A program made the position numbers and the translations under genes. Under the pieces are notes generated by a model. It was not told the DNA's origin. It saw only the letters and a program-made list of their open reading frames with translations, and searched no databases. From Bacillus sp. AFS037270 (GTDB lineage Bacteria; Bacillota; Bacilli; Bacillales_B; DSM-18226): DNA of 64,000 bases. Shown one piece after another: positions 9,037-17,742 of the stretch; the stretch's first letter is position 1; the number at the start of each line of letters is the position of its first letter. Location: contig NZ_NUNF01000011.1 of assembly GCF_002585305.1 (NCBI RefSeq), positions 115,980 to 179,979 of the forward strand. Direction: 5' to 3'.

Positions 9037-9121
9037 AAAAAACCAATAAAAACTACCGAAAAACTGCCCTAACTCAAACGGTTTTTACTCTAGATTCAAG
9101 TATCCGAATTTTCTAAAATTT
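9037..9121 (+). promoter_or_regulatory. Shared catabolic promoter module, copy C
   Basis: ACCAATAAAAACTACCG (CC at 9043) lies 46 bp before TCTAGA (9089), followed by GAATTTTCTAAAATT ending at 9120. It is the clearest match to copies A and B and precedes the longest operon of the cluster. Confidence 0.65.
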
Positions 9122-9198
9122 ACTCAAGAACAAACAATAACCAGCAACCAATTACTCACTAACGTTCAAATAAAATAATGAAGGGATGAGGAGGAATC

Positions 9199-10395
9199 AT
9201 GACAAGTACGATTTTAGATATCCAAACCGAGCTAGTTGAAAAAGCTAAAGCATTTGTCCCACGGTTAAGAGAGCGGGCAAAGGAAACAGAAGAAATTCGC
9301 AGGATACCCGAATCCACCATAAAAGAATTAAAAGAATCCGGCCTGTTTTATATCCTTCGTCCCAAACAATTTGGCGGCTATCAAACAAATATGAGAACCT
9401 ATACCGACATTGTAACGGAGATTTCACGCGGATGCGGTTCCACCGGCTGGGTAGTCGCGCTTTGCTGCCTGCGCGAATTAATGATATCTGAATCTTTTTC
9501 CGAAAAGACACATCAGGAAATTTACGGTTCCAGTGACGATATCGTGTTTGCTGGTGTCTTTGAACCCAGGAAGATAAAAGTTAAAAAGGTGGAAGGAGGT
9601 TACATCATTGAAGAAGGCTATTGGCCGTTTTGTTCCGGATCCCTCCATGCGACCTGGGGTTATTTCGGGATGCCAATTGTAGATGAAGACGGTAACAATG
9701 TGGACCAAGGTCTGATCACCCTTCCGATGAGCCAAGTAGAAATTGCTGATGATTGGAATGTAATGGGCCTCCGAGGAACAGGAAGCAATAGCATCTACAT
9801 GAAAGACGTGTTTGTTCCTGACCACCATGTTGTATCCTTTACAGCCGCAATCGACGGAAAATTCCAATCTGATCACTTTCGCGATATCCCACTCTATAAC
9901 ACCGCACTTTTCCCAGCACTAGCCATGTCCATCGGTGTCCCTGGTTTAGGAATGGCCAAAGCGGCATTAGAATTCTTTATGGGAACATTGCCAAACAAAA
10001 GGTCAGCCAATTTAGGGGTTGAATTTGCAAGAGATGCGGCAACTACCCACCATCAGGCTGCGGAAGCCTCGCTAAAAATTGAAACCGCTGCCATGCATTT
10101 TTATAAAGTAGCTGATAACTTAGATGCCTGTGCCACAAGCGGTGAGTACATGAGTAAGTTTGAACGAGTGAAGGCGTTGGCTAATATTGGGTATGCTGTA
10201 CAGGCTTGTAAAGAAGCGATTGATATTCTAATCCTTGCTACCGGCTCAGGCTATGTAGGAATTGGACATCCGATGCAGCGAATCGCTCGTGATTTTACAG
10301 CACTATACACACACAGAACGATATCCCCAATTACATCAAAGGAAAACTTTGGGCGCGTTCTTTGTAGTCTTTCAAGCAATACAAAAAACATTTAG
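9199..10395 (+). CDS. HsaA-like flavin-dependent monooxygenase (acyl-CoA dehydrogenase fold)
   Basis: This 398-residue intact oxygenase component matches two-component phenol hydroxylases such as HsaA or the C2 component of p-hydroxyphenylacetate hydroxylase. The N-terminus (RERAKETEEIRRIPESTIKELKESGL) and the FCSGSLHATWGYFG and GLRGTGSNSIYMKDVFVP segments are diagnostic of this group, as opposed to CoA-ester dehydrogenases. The reduced flavin would come from the reductase at the left edge of the window. The ribosome-binding site GAGGAGG is clear. It heads an operon of about ten genes behind promoter module C. Its frameshifted twin at 7.5-8.7 kb suggests a duplication. The phenolic substrate is unknown. 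Confidence 0.85.
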   Translation: MTSTILDIQTELVEKAKAFVPRLRERAKETEEIRRIPESTIKELKESGLFYILRPKQFGGYQTNMRTYTDIVTEISRGCGSTGWVVALCCLRELMISESFSEKTHQEIYGSSDDIVFAGVFEPRKIKVKKVEGGYIIEEGYWPFCSGSLHATWGYFGMPIVDEDGNNVDQGLITLPMSQVEIADDWNVMGLRGTGSNSIYMKDVFVPDHHVVSFTAAIDGKFQSDHFRDIPLYNTALFPALAMSIGVPGLGMAKAALEFFMGTLPNKRSANLGVEFARDAATTHHQAAEASLKIETAAMHFYKVADNLDACATSGEYMSKFERVKALANIGYAVQACKEAIDILILATGSGYVGIGHPMQRIARDFTALYTHRTISPITSKENFGRVLCSLSSNTKNI

Positions 10396-10458
10396 CTGAA
10401 AAAGAGCGCTGGAAGTAAATTACCATAGGAGCTTGAGTTAAAAAGAAGGAGGGACTGC

Positions 10459-11316
10459 ATGGAAACCATTTATTTGAATCCCGGCAATCTGGCGTATTGG
10501 CAGAAGAAGGCCCGTCCAAGCGTCATGGCTCTTGGATTTTTTGATGGAATTCACATTGGACACCGTGAAGTCATTCAAACAGCTTTTCAGAAGGCGAAGG
10601 AAGCAAATCTATGTCTATCTGTGATGAGCTTTTTCCCCCACCCGAAAACGGTTATATCTAATGGAAAAACTCAAATCGACTACCTTATGCCCCTTTCTGA
10701 TAAGGCGGGGATATTATGCGAGTTAGGTGTAGACATCTTTTACATCGTCGAATTTGATAAAGAATTCTCTACCCTGTCACCTGAGATATTTACAGCAAAA
10801 TATTTAGTAGACCTCAGTGTCGTCCATGCAGTGGCCGGCTTTGATTACACATACGGGTCTCGTGGTATGGGGAATATGGACCGGTTGAAAGCTGATTCTG
10901 GAGGGATTCTCGAAATCACAAAGGTAGATAAGGTTGAATGCCGGGGTGAAAAAATCAGCTCCACATGTATTCGTGAAAAGTTGGCAAGAGGTGAGGTTGA
11001 GCAATTACTTGAATTTTTAGGGCGTCCCTATGAGGTAGCATGTATATGGGAGGGTACTTCCTTAAAAGTGAAGCCTCACTACACATTGCCGGCCGCAGGA
11101 AGGTATGCTGTTACATTAAAGGGAAATGGCCAATCACACATGATAGAAATAATGGTTACCAACGATAAACAACTAATTCCGGTAAGTCCCCAAACATTTA
11201 TTGCATCCGAATGCAAGGGAGAAGTTTCCATCATTTGGAACCAGCTTATATCTGAGAGAATACCAGATTACTATCTTGAAAGGAATTGGATGCAGGGACT
11301 GGTTAAAACCAGTTAA
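10459..11316 (+). CDS. FAD synthetase-like protein (RibF N-terminal domain only)
   Basis: This 285-residue protein carries the FMN adenylyltransferase half of RibF: GFFDGIHIGH near residue 30, FFPHPK near 55, and a late ISSTCIREKLARGEV motif. Ordinary bacterial RibF also has a C-terminal riboflavin kinase domain with a GxTxGFPTAN signature. Here the last 100 residues lack it, although they keep a beta-rich pattern, so only FMN-to-FAD conversion would be expected. Inside this operon it sits beside four flavoenzyme genes, so a dedicated FAD supply is the natural inference. A housekeeping ribF presumably exists elsewhere. GGAGGG precedes the ATG. Confidence 0.75.
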   Translation: METIYLNPGNLAYWQKKARPSVMALGFFDGIHIGHREVIQTAFQKAKEANLCLSVMSFFPHPKTVISNGKTQIDYLMPLSDKAGILCELGVDIFYIVEFDKEFSTLSPEIFTAKYLVDLSVVHAVAGFDYTYGSRGMGNMDRLKADSGGILEITKVDKVECRGEKISSTCIREKLARGEVEQLLEFLGRPYEVACIWEGTSLKVKPHYTLPAAGRYAVTLKGNGQSHMIEIMVTNDKQLIPVSPQTFIASECKGEVSIIWNQLISERIPDYYLERNWMQGLVKTS

Positions 11317-11342
11317 TTATTTAACAAGAGGGGGCTCGACAA

Positions 11343-12230
11343 GTGAGTAAAACAAAAGAGTTTCGAAATCTCTTGCAGGAACCGGGCTCATTTATCCTGC
11401 CTGGAGCTTATGATTCGATGTCTGCAAGATTAATAGAAGAAATAGGTTTTAAAGCAATTTATGCGACTGGTGCCGGAATATCCAATGCCCAATTAGGCTG
11501 GGCAGATGTCGGTCTTACCTCTTTAAAAGAGGTCGTGGATATTGTAACGCGCATGGCAGATGTGACAACCATTCCAATTGTTGTGGATGCTGATACGGGA
11601 TTTGGAAATGCCATCAATGTGATGAGGACAGTTCGTGAGTTTGAACGGGCCGGGGTTGCAGCTATTCAAATGGAAGACCAGGTTTCCCCAAAAAAATGCG
11701 GTCATTTCAATGGGAAGGATGTTATTTCGAAAGGGGAAATGATTGGTAAAATCAAAGCGGCCGTGGATACAAGAACGGATGAAAATTTAGCCATCATTGC
11801 CCGTACAGATGCATTGGCGGTAAACAGCATGGAAGATGCTTTAGAGCGGGCCCATGCCTACAGAGAAGCTGGAGCCGATATTATTTTTGTCGAAGCACCG
11901 ACAACGATCGAACAGTTAAAACAAATCTCCACTGAACTTAAGGGCATCCCACAGGTTCTTAATATGGTTGAAGGCGGCAAAACTCCACTTCTTTCTCTTG
12001 AAGAGGCAGAAAAGATTGGTTTTAAAATAATGCTTTGTGCGAATACGGTCCTCCGTTCGGCCATTAAGGGGATCACAGCTTCTTTGAAAATATTAAAAAC
12101 GGAAGGATCACAAGAAAATGTTCACGATTTAATCTGTACCTGGGAAGACCGTCAATCACTCTTCAAGCTTAACCAGATTAAAGAGTGGGAAAACAAGTAT
12201 GCTGATACTCCATCATTATTAAAAAAGTAG
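11343..12230 (+). CDS. Isocitrate lyase/PEP mutase superfamily enzyme (PrpB/oxaloacetate decarboxylase-like)
   Basis: This is a 295-residue TIM-barrel enzyme with the family signature KKCGH at about residue 120 and the metal-binding VDADTGFGNA segment near 80. The family includes 2-methylisocitrate lyase, 2,3-dimethylmalate lyase, oxaloacetate decarboxylase and PEP mutase. It cleaves or rearranges small 2-hydroxy- or 2-keto-dicarboxylates, so a role in lower-pathway C-C cleavage is plausible. It starts at GTG with AGAGGGGG eight bases upstream. It lies between the FAD synthetase-like gene and flavoprotein copy 2. The specific reaction is not assigned. Confidence 0.78.
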   Translation: MSKTKEFRNLLQEPGSFILPGAYDSMSARLIEEIGFKAIYATGAGISNAQLGWADVGLTSLKEVVDIVTRMADVTTIPIVVDADTGFGNAINVMRTVREFERAGVAAIQMEDQVSPKKCGHFNGKDVISKGEMIGKIKAAVDTRTDENLAIIARTDALAVNSMEDALERAHAYREAGADIIFVEAPTTIEQLKQISTELKGIPQVLNMVEGGKTPLLSLEEAEKIGFKIMLCANTVLRSAIKGITASLKILKTEGSQENVHDLICTWEDRQSLFKLNQIKEWENKYADTPSLLKK

Positions 12231-12249
12231 ATTTGAGGAGGAAATCAAT

Positions 12250-13668
12250 ATGGGTAGAGAAGTAGATTTTGACATTGTGGTAATTGGGTGTGGAGTTGCG
12301 GGAACTTCTGCCGCATTATCGGCTGCAGAAACGGCTAAAAAGGAAAATAAAAACTTGAAAATAGCGATTCTTGAACGGACTGACTTTGACCATAGAGGCG
12401 GAAACTCCCGCTGGACGGCCTCTTATATGCGGATGAAAAATCTCGAGGAGGTGGCGGAAAATTTTGTCGAAGATATGCTTGCCTTTTCTGATTATTATTC
12501 TGATCGGGAGTACATAGAAACTCTTGCGAAGGATGCAGGAAGTACATTGAGGTGGGTCGAGGAAAAAGGAGTGGAATTTGATTATTTGCCAACCATGTTT
12601 TTAACAGCCTCCAAGCCTCGTTTACTTCCTGTTGGGGGTGGCCGGGCCATCATAGACATGTTATCACGCCGTGCTGGTGGACTGGGCGTTGAAATTATCT
12701 ATGAAGCAACAGCTTGGAAATTACTGCTCGATGAAGAGGGGGCTGTTAACGGTTTGATGGTCCGTGTAAAAGGCGGAACATCGCTTCAATTAAAGGTAGG
12801 GGCAGTTATCTTAGCGTCAGGAGGATTTCAGGGAAATCAAGAAATGATGGCGCAATATGTTGGCAGAGATGCCCACAAAATCAGAACCGTAGCTGAGGGC
12901 GGTTTATACAACAAAGGTGAAGGAATTCGCATGGCCATGGCAATTGGTGCCAAGACAGCAGGTCAATTCGACTCTTTCCATGCTGAGCCAGTTGACCCAA
13001 GAAGTAAACGGGAAGAGGCGGCAGTCATGACTTACCCTTACTTTATTTTGGTTGATCAGAATGGGAAGCGCTTTGTAGATGAGGGGAAAACAACAGTGGA
13101 TGAACAATATGAAGAAGTGGCCCGAACCATTTTTTATAACCTTCCTGGTCATATTGCTTATATGATTGGCGATCAAAAAATGTATGAAATCCCGAATTAT
13201 GAAAGGGCAGTCGAAACCGATAAACCTGCCATTACGGCAAACACACTGCAAGAACTCGCTGAAAAAATTGGTGTGCCTGCTGAGCAATTAACAGCGACAG
13301 TTGAAACTTATAATGCTGCCGTACAGCCGGGTGAATTTCATTGGGATAAAAAAGATGGGAAGCAGGCTGTCGGCATTACACCACCCAAGTCCAATTGGGC
13401 GATTCCGATTGATAAGGCCCCATTTATCGCTTATCCAATCGTTTGCTCCAATGTCTTTACGAATGGCGGTTTAGCAACGGATACAAATGGCCGCGTGCTT
13501 TCACAAGATCAAGAGACTATCCCTGGTTTATATGCTGTTGGTGAAACAGCCGGACTTTATTATGGAAAATACCCCGGCGGAACTTCCGTATTAAGAGGAC
13601 TTGTATTTGGCCGTAGAGCAGGGGAACATGCGGTATCTTATGTAACTCATGCAAAACTCGAGGTATAA
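12250..13668 (+). CDS. FAD-dependent dehydrogenase, TcuA/fumarate-reductase flavoprotein family (copy 2)
   Basis: This 472-residue protein is a paralogue of the flavoproteins at 6.0 and 16.3 kb. It shows an N-terminal FAD motif (IVVIGCGVAGTSAALSA), RGGNSRWTASYMRM after the first beta strands, a glycine-rich LASGGFQGN segment in the middle, and a GLYAVGETAGLYYGKYPGG C-terminal FAD site. The mid-protein RFVDEGKTTVDEQY region matches the capping-domain position that carries substrate residues in fumarate-reductase-like enzymes. A GAGGAGG site precedes the ATG. It presumably oxidises a saturated carboxylic intermediate. Whether the three paralogues act on different substrates or on one cannot be told. 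Confidence 0.82.
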   Translation: MGREVDFDIVVIGCGVAGTSAALSAAETAKKENKNLKIAILERTDFDHRGGNSRWTASYMRMKNLEEVAENFVEDMLAFSDYYSDREYIETLAKDAGSTLRWVEEKGVEFDYLPTMFLTASKPRLLPVGGGRAIIDMLSRRAGGLGVEIIYEATAWKLLLDEEGAVNGLMVRVKGGTSLQLKVGAVILASGGFQGNQEMMAQYVGRDAHKIRTVAEGGLYNKGEGIRMAMAIGAKTAGQFDSFHAEPVDPRSKREEAAVMTYPYFILVDQNGKRFVDEGKTTVDEQYEEVARTIFYNLPGHIAYMIGDQKMYEIPNYERAVETDKPAITANTLQELAEKIGVPAEQLTATVETYNAAVQPGEFHWDKKDGKQAVGITPPKSNWAIPIDKAPFIAYPIVCSNVFTNGGLATDTNGRVLSQDQETIPGLYAVGETAGLYYGKYPGGTSVLRGLVFGRRAGEHAVSYVTHAKLEV

Positions 13669-13690
13669 CAATAGGGAAAGGGTGATCTCT

Positions 13691-14419
13691 TTGGAATTGA
13701 AGGATAGAATAGCCTTTGTAACTGGCGGAGGCAGAGGGATTGGCAGAGAGACCTGTATTCTTCTAGCTAAACAAGGGGCGAAAATAGCGGTATTTTCTAA
13801 TAATCAAGTCGAAAGTCAAGCTACTGCTGATTTTATAAAAGAAGATCTTGGGGGAGAAGCCATCTCGCTTGTGGGGGATGTACGCTCAGAAGTGGATATT
13901 AATCTAGCAGTTCAAGAAACACACGAAAGACTTGGCTCGATTGATATCTTAATTAATAATGCCGGTGTCATGCTGCTTAAGCCGTTTACGGAAACCTCTG
14001 TTGAGGACTGGGACTTTGTACAAGAAATCAACATTCGCGGCGTCTATTTGTGTGCCCGTGCGGTTGTTCCTCATATGCTCGAAAACAGAAATGGAGTCAT
14101 CATTAATTTATCCTCCATTTGGGGGACTAAAGGCGGGCCAGATAGAAGCGCCTATATAGCCTCTAAATATGCGGTGATCGGTTTTTCAAAGGCATTGGGT
14201 GAAGAATTAAAACCGCACAGGATACGTGTAAATGCTGTTTGCCCAGGACCGGTGGATACCAAAATGATGGAGGAACTTGCACCGGATGTAAATAAGGAAA
14301 ATTGGCTGCGCCCTATCGATATTGCCAATATTGTTGTGGATTTATGTTTACCTAAATCCAAAGCTGTCACGGCAACAGCAGTTGAGGCCTTTGGCTATGG
14401 CCGGCCTGTAAATGTTTAA
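13691..14419 (+). CDS. Short-chain dehydrogenase/reductase (SDR)
   Basis: This is a 242-residue classical SDR, an NAD(P)-dependent alcohol or ketone oxidoreductase. It shows the cofactor motif TGGGRGIG near the N-terminus, NNAG near residue 90, the catalytic Ser in NLSSIWG and the YIASK active-site pair, then the PGPVDT segment. The TTG at 13691 is chosen because AAAGGGTGATC lies just before it. An upstream in-frame ATG (13649) would overlap the end of the flavoprotein gene and add an unconserved leader. It lies in the same operon as flavoprotein copy 2. The substrate is unknown. Confidence 0.8.
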   Translation: MELKDRIAFVTGGGRGIGRETCILLAKQGAKIAVFSNNQVESQATADFIKEDLGGEAISLVGDVRSEVDINLAVQETHERLGSIDILINNAGVMLLKPFTETSVEDWDFVQEINIRGVYLCARAVVPHMLENRNGVIINLSSIWGTKGGPDRSAYIASKYAVIGFSKALGEELKPHRIRVNAVCPGPVDTKMMEELAPDVNKENWLRPIDIANIVVDLCLPKSKAVTATAVEAFGYGRPVNV

Positions 14420-14447
14420 AACTTACATTTTGAAAGGAGTAAGAGAA

Positions 14448-14885
14448 ATGGAAAACATAAAAACGACGGTTGAAACAAAAAATATTAGTCTAGCATTAGC
14501 AAACAAAATGATGGAGGCTGCAATCAATAAGGCTTCTGAGCTCGGAATTCCATTTAGCATCGCCATTGTTGATCGGCCAGGGAATTTAAAGGCTTTTACA
14601 GCTGTTGATGGAGCACCTGTCTTGAGTATAGAAATTGCTCAGAATAAGGCATTTTCTGCAGCTGCCTATAACAGACCAACACATGAATGGTATGACAGAA
14701 TTAAAAATGATCCTCCATTATTGCATGGGATCGTTCACACTGAAAGGTTAGTGATATTTGGCGGGGGCTTCCCAATTAAGTTAAACGGGGAACTGATTGG
14801 TGGAATCGGCGTAAGCGGAGGTCATTATACACATGACATGCAGGTCTGTGAAGCAGCGTTAGAAATTATTAAAGATTACGAATAA
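14448..14885 (+). CDS. GlcG/HbpS (DUF336) family protein
   Basis: This 145-residue protein belongs to the GlcG/HbpS/PduO C-terminal family. It has the typical pattern SLALANKMMEAAINKA, then IVDRPGNLKAF, and a glycine-rich end (GGGFPIKLNGELIGGIGVSGG). Family members bind haem or cobalamin-related ligands or are found in organic-acid utilisation operons, usually with unproven roles. A GAAAGGAGT site sets the ATG at 14448; an earlier in-frame ATG overlaps the SDR stop. It closes the first half of the operon and is followed by an inverted repeat. Confidence 0.8.
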   Translation: MENIKTTVETKNISLALANKMMEAAINKASELGIPFSIAIVDRPGNLKAFTAVDGAPVLSIEIAQNKAFSAAAYNRPTHEWYDRIKNDPPLLHGIVHTERLVIFGGGFPIKLNGELIGGIGVSGGHYTHDMQVCEAALEIIKDYE

Positions 14886-14901
14886 GCAACTAATAGAAAA
14901 A

Positions 14902-14931
14902 TCCGGCCAGTGTTTAACCACGCAGGCCGGA
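14902..14931 (+). terminator. Hairpin without T-run, possible weak attenuator
   Basis: The inverted repeat TCCGGCC / GGCCGGA has a 16-nt loop and lies between the GlcG-like gene and the MFS gene. No T tract follows, so it may only stabilise upstream mRNA or reduce read-through. Confidence 0.45.
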
Positions 14932-14957
14932 ATAATTAATAATTGGGGGGGATAACT

Positions 14958-16229
14958 TTGACGACAAATGAATACGAAAAAATGGACAAAGCTAAGTATA
15001 AAGCATTCTTTGGTGCCTATATAGGCTGGATCTTTGATTATTATGAAGTTTTCGTTCTTAGTTTTCTAGTCATTCCTATGGCTGCGTCGCTCTCTTTAAC
15101 TACTGAACAAGTGGCATCCTTATTTTCAGTCCAATTGGGATTTTTGGCTTTAGGAGGTATTGTTTTTGGATTACTTGGAGATAGAGTAGGTAGAAAAAAG
15201 ATATTAATCTGGACATTAGTCATTTTTTGTTTTGCTACCTTAATGAGAGCATTTACCTTTGATTATACATGGTTAGTGATTTGGACAGCGGTTGCAGGTT
15301 TTGGGCTTGGCGGTGAATATGGAGCGGGTCAGGCCTTAGTTAGTGAAGTGGTACCAACGAAGCAACGGGGATTTTGGAGTAGTCTTCTCTATGGTGGAGC
15401 CTATATAGGAATTTTTATGGGTGCACTCATAGGAGGATTTATATTACCAGTTATTGGCTGGAGATGGACCTTTGCCATTTCCGCACTTCCTATTTTAATA
15501 GCATTATTTCTTAGACGAGATGTCGAGGAATCGAAAGTATGGGAAAAGACGATTAAAAACACCAGTGCAGTCAGTGTTAAGAAAAAGTTTGGGATAAAGC
15601 GGTTTTGGAAGCCATTTATCATTTCTTTGATTGCCGCAGTTTTTCAATATTTTGCTTATTATGGAATAACCAACTTTTTACCTACTTACCTAGTAAAATA
15701 TGAAGGATTCGAAATGGGGAAAACAGCCTGGTGGTTATTCTTTACAGCTTTTGCCGGGTTAGTGGGTTCACTTATTGCTGGATATACAGCAGACAAGTGG
15801 GGGAGAAGGATCACTCTTTCGTACTTAGCGTTTATCGCGGGTGCTGGCGGCTTGCTTCTTTACTTTACTTGGGATTCCCTCTTGCACTCTTTTTGGATAC
15901 TAGTTCCAATTTTCTTCCTTTACATGGGATCTAATGGGGCTACCATCTTCGGTTCATTATTTAGTGAGATATTTCCAACTGATGTAAGAAGTACTGGAAT
16001 TTCTTAGGCTCTTCAAATTGGAAGAGGACTTGCATTTGCTCCGCCTTTGATTACTGCTGCAGTCTTTCCAGTTTATGGGTACCAACCAATTATATTAATG
16101 GGAGCAGGTTTTTTCTTCGCATTATGTCTGTGGGCTTGGGTTTTCCCGGAAACGAAAGATAAAAATTTGGATACGCCACCATCCGATCCAATCGATATTA
16201 CTCAAGAAGGTAAGAACATTAGTAGCTAG
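14958..16229 (+). pseudogene. MFS carrier (aromatic-acid symporter type) interrupted by a TAG codon
   Basis: The gene encodes about 420 residues of a 12-TM carrier of the AAHS/sialate-type MFS branch, with GWIFDYYEVFVLSF at TM1, GDRVGRKK in the first loop and RAFTFDYTWLVIW. At 16005-16007 an in-frame TAG follows ...DVRSTGIS. The same frame then continues with ALQIGRGLAFAPP, the expected TM11, and a normal C-terminus to 16229. One nonsense change is therefore the simplest explanation; truncation would remove the last two helices. The start is the TTG at 14958 behind a GGGGGG site. It was probably a second importer for the pathway. Sequencing error is the alternative. Confidence 0.78.
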
Positions 16230-16267
16230 AGAAGTAGTAGAAAGCAAATGTAAAAGGATGTGAAACA

Positions 16268-17644
16268 ATGGAGTCCTATGACTTGGTTATTTTAGGCGGA
16301 GGAATGGCCGGCATGTGTGCAGCAGCAGAGGCAGGAGAGAAGGGGGCCAGTGTCCTCCTGCTTGAAAAACTAGATGAGCTTGGCGGGAGTACCGTCTTAA
16401 GTTCGGGATATATGGCATTTGCAGGAACTGATATGCAAGAAGTGTCAGGCATTGTGGATTCCAATGAATCCCTTGTAAAGGACCTTAGAGAAGTTGGCGG
16501 CGGCGTAAATGACACATCGTTAATAACGTTTTATGCTCAGAATCAACTGGAAACCTATGCATGGCTTGTGGGGCTGGGGATAGAATTTCGCTCCTTAGAG
16601 GCGGTAAGCGGCCACAGTGTTCCCCGTGGACATAGTATTGATCCGCATCAAGCCATTCAAGCGCTATATAAAAAAGTAAAGCAGTTTCCGAATGTAACTA
16701 TTCGTTTCTGTGCACCTGCAAAGCGCCTGCTAAAAAACGGGGAAGGACGAATCGATCGTGTCCTTTATGAGCTGGAAGGGGCTGAACAGACAGTTGAAGC
16801 GACCAAAGGCGTAGTGGTTACTTCCGGTGGCTTTGCCAAGGATGAGGCAATGCTTAGACAGTTTGCCCCTCAGTTAAATGGAGCCCTTAGAATTGGCGGG
16901 AGAGGGAATCATGGAGAAGGTATTAAAATGGCCTGGGAACACGGGGCATGGGTCAGTGATTTACCTTATTTGAACGGAACATACGGATTCCATCCGAGCG
17001 CATCCGGAGCAGTTAAAATGCAGGGACTCGCCTTTTATAAAGGGGCTATCATAGTTAACCAATTGGGGAGACGTTTCGTTAACGAGTCTATCTCCTATAA
17101 GCTACTAGGAAAGGCAGCCTTCGAACAGCCTGATAAGATTACTTATCAGGTGTGGGATCAAACTGTGATGGATAAAAGTGTGGCAGATGACCCGCTTTAT
17201 GATTTTGAGCTGCTCCGCCGCCGCCGTCTTCTTTATATTGCGGATACATTAGAAGAACTGTCAGATTGTATTGATGTACCTTTGGAGGTATTAGAAGAAA
17301 CCATTTCTAGATACAATCAGGGAATTCAAACCGGCGAGGAGCCTGATTTTGGCAGGAAGACGTTAACGCATAACTTTGGAAAACCAATTCCGATAGAAAA
17401 AGCACCCTTTTATGCATTTGAATCAACAGTCGCCATGCTGGCAACTTATGCAGGAGTCGCAGTCAACTCAGCTGCGCAGGTTCTTAATCCGTTTGGGGAG
17501 CCAATCCCGGGATTGTATGCTGCTGGGGAGGTAACCGGCGGTTTCCATGGTGCTGGTTACATGACTGGAAGTTCCCTCGGGAAGGCAGCCGTGTTTGGCA
17601 GGGTGGCTGCGGCTGAGGCATTATCGGAGTTAGTTGAAAAATAA
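16268..17644 (+). CDS. FAD-dependent oxidoreductase, fumarate-reductase/ketosteroid-dehydrogenase-like (copy 3)
   Basis: This is the third and most divergent flavoprotein of the cluster, 458 residues. The N-terminal LVILGGGMAGMCAAAEA FAD motif is followed by LDELGGSTVLSSGYMAF, a segment shared with 3-ketosteroid dehydrogenase-like and fumarate-reductase flavoproteins. The C-terminal FAD loop reads GLYAAGEVTGGFHGAGYMTGSSLG. It begins with ATG shortly after the broken MFS gene and lies upstream of the racemase-fold gene and EtfBA. It should perform a dehydrogenation with electrons leaving through Etf. The substrate is unknown. Confidence 0.8.
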   Translation: MESYDLVILGGGMAGMCAAAEAGEKGASVLLLEKLDELGGSTVLSSGYMAFAGTDMQEVSGIVDSNESLVKDLREVGGGVNDTSLITFYAQNQLETYAWLVGLGIEFRSLEAVSGHSVPRGHSIDPHQAIQALYKKVKQFPNVTIRFCAPAKRLLKNGEGRIDRVLYELEGAEQTVEATKGVVVTSGGFAKDEAMLRQFAPQLNGALRIGGRGNHGEGIKMAWEHGAWVSDLPYLNGTYGFHPSASGAVKMQGLAFYKGAIIVNQLGRRFVNESISYKLLGKAAFEQPDKITYQVWDQTVMDKSVADDPLYDFELLRRRRLLYIADTLEELSDCIDVPLEVLEETISRYNQGIQTGEEPDFGRKTLTHNFGKPIPIEKAPFYAFESTVAMLATYAGVAVNSAAQVLNPFGEPIPGLYAAGEVTGGFHGAGYMTGSSLGKAAVFGRVAAAEALSELVEK

Positions 17645-17742
17645 TTAATTCCTTTAATTTGAAATGCCGATAACATCGAAATTCCCCCGATTTATATGGA
17701 AAAAGATGATAAATAATTAAATGAAAAAAGGAGGTAATGAAT

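Noticed and set aside
15731..15934. Second plus-strand frame inside the interrupted MFS gene
   Set aside because: The transporter continues in the original frame on both sides of the TAG; this frame matches no transporter segment.
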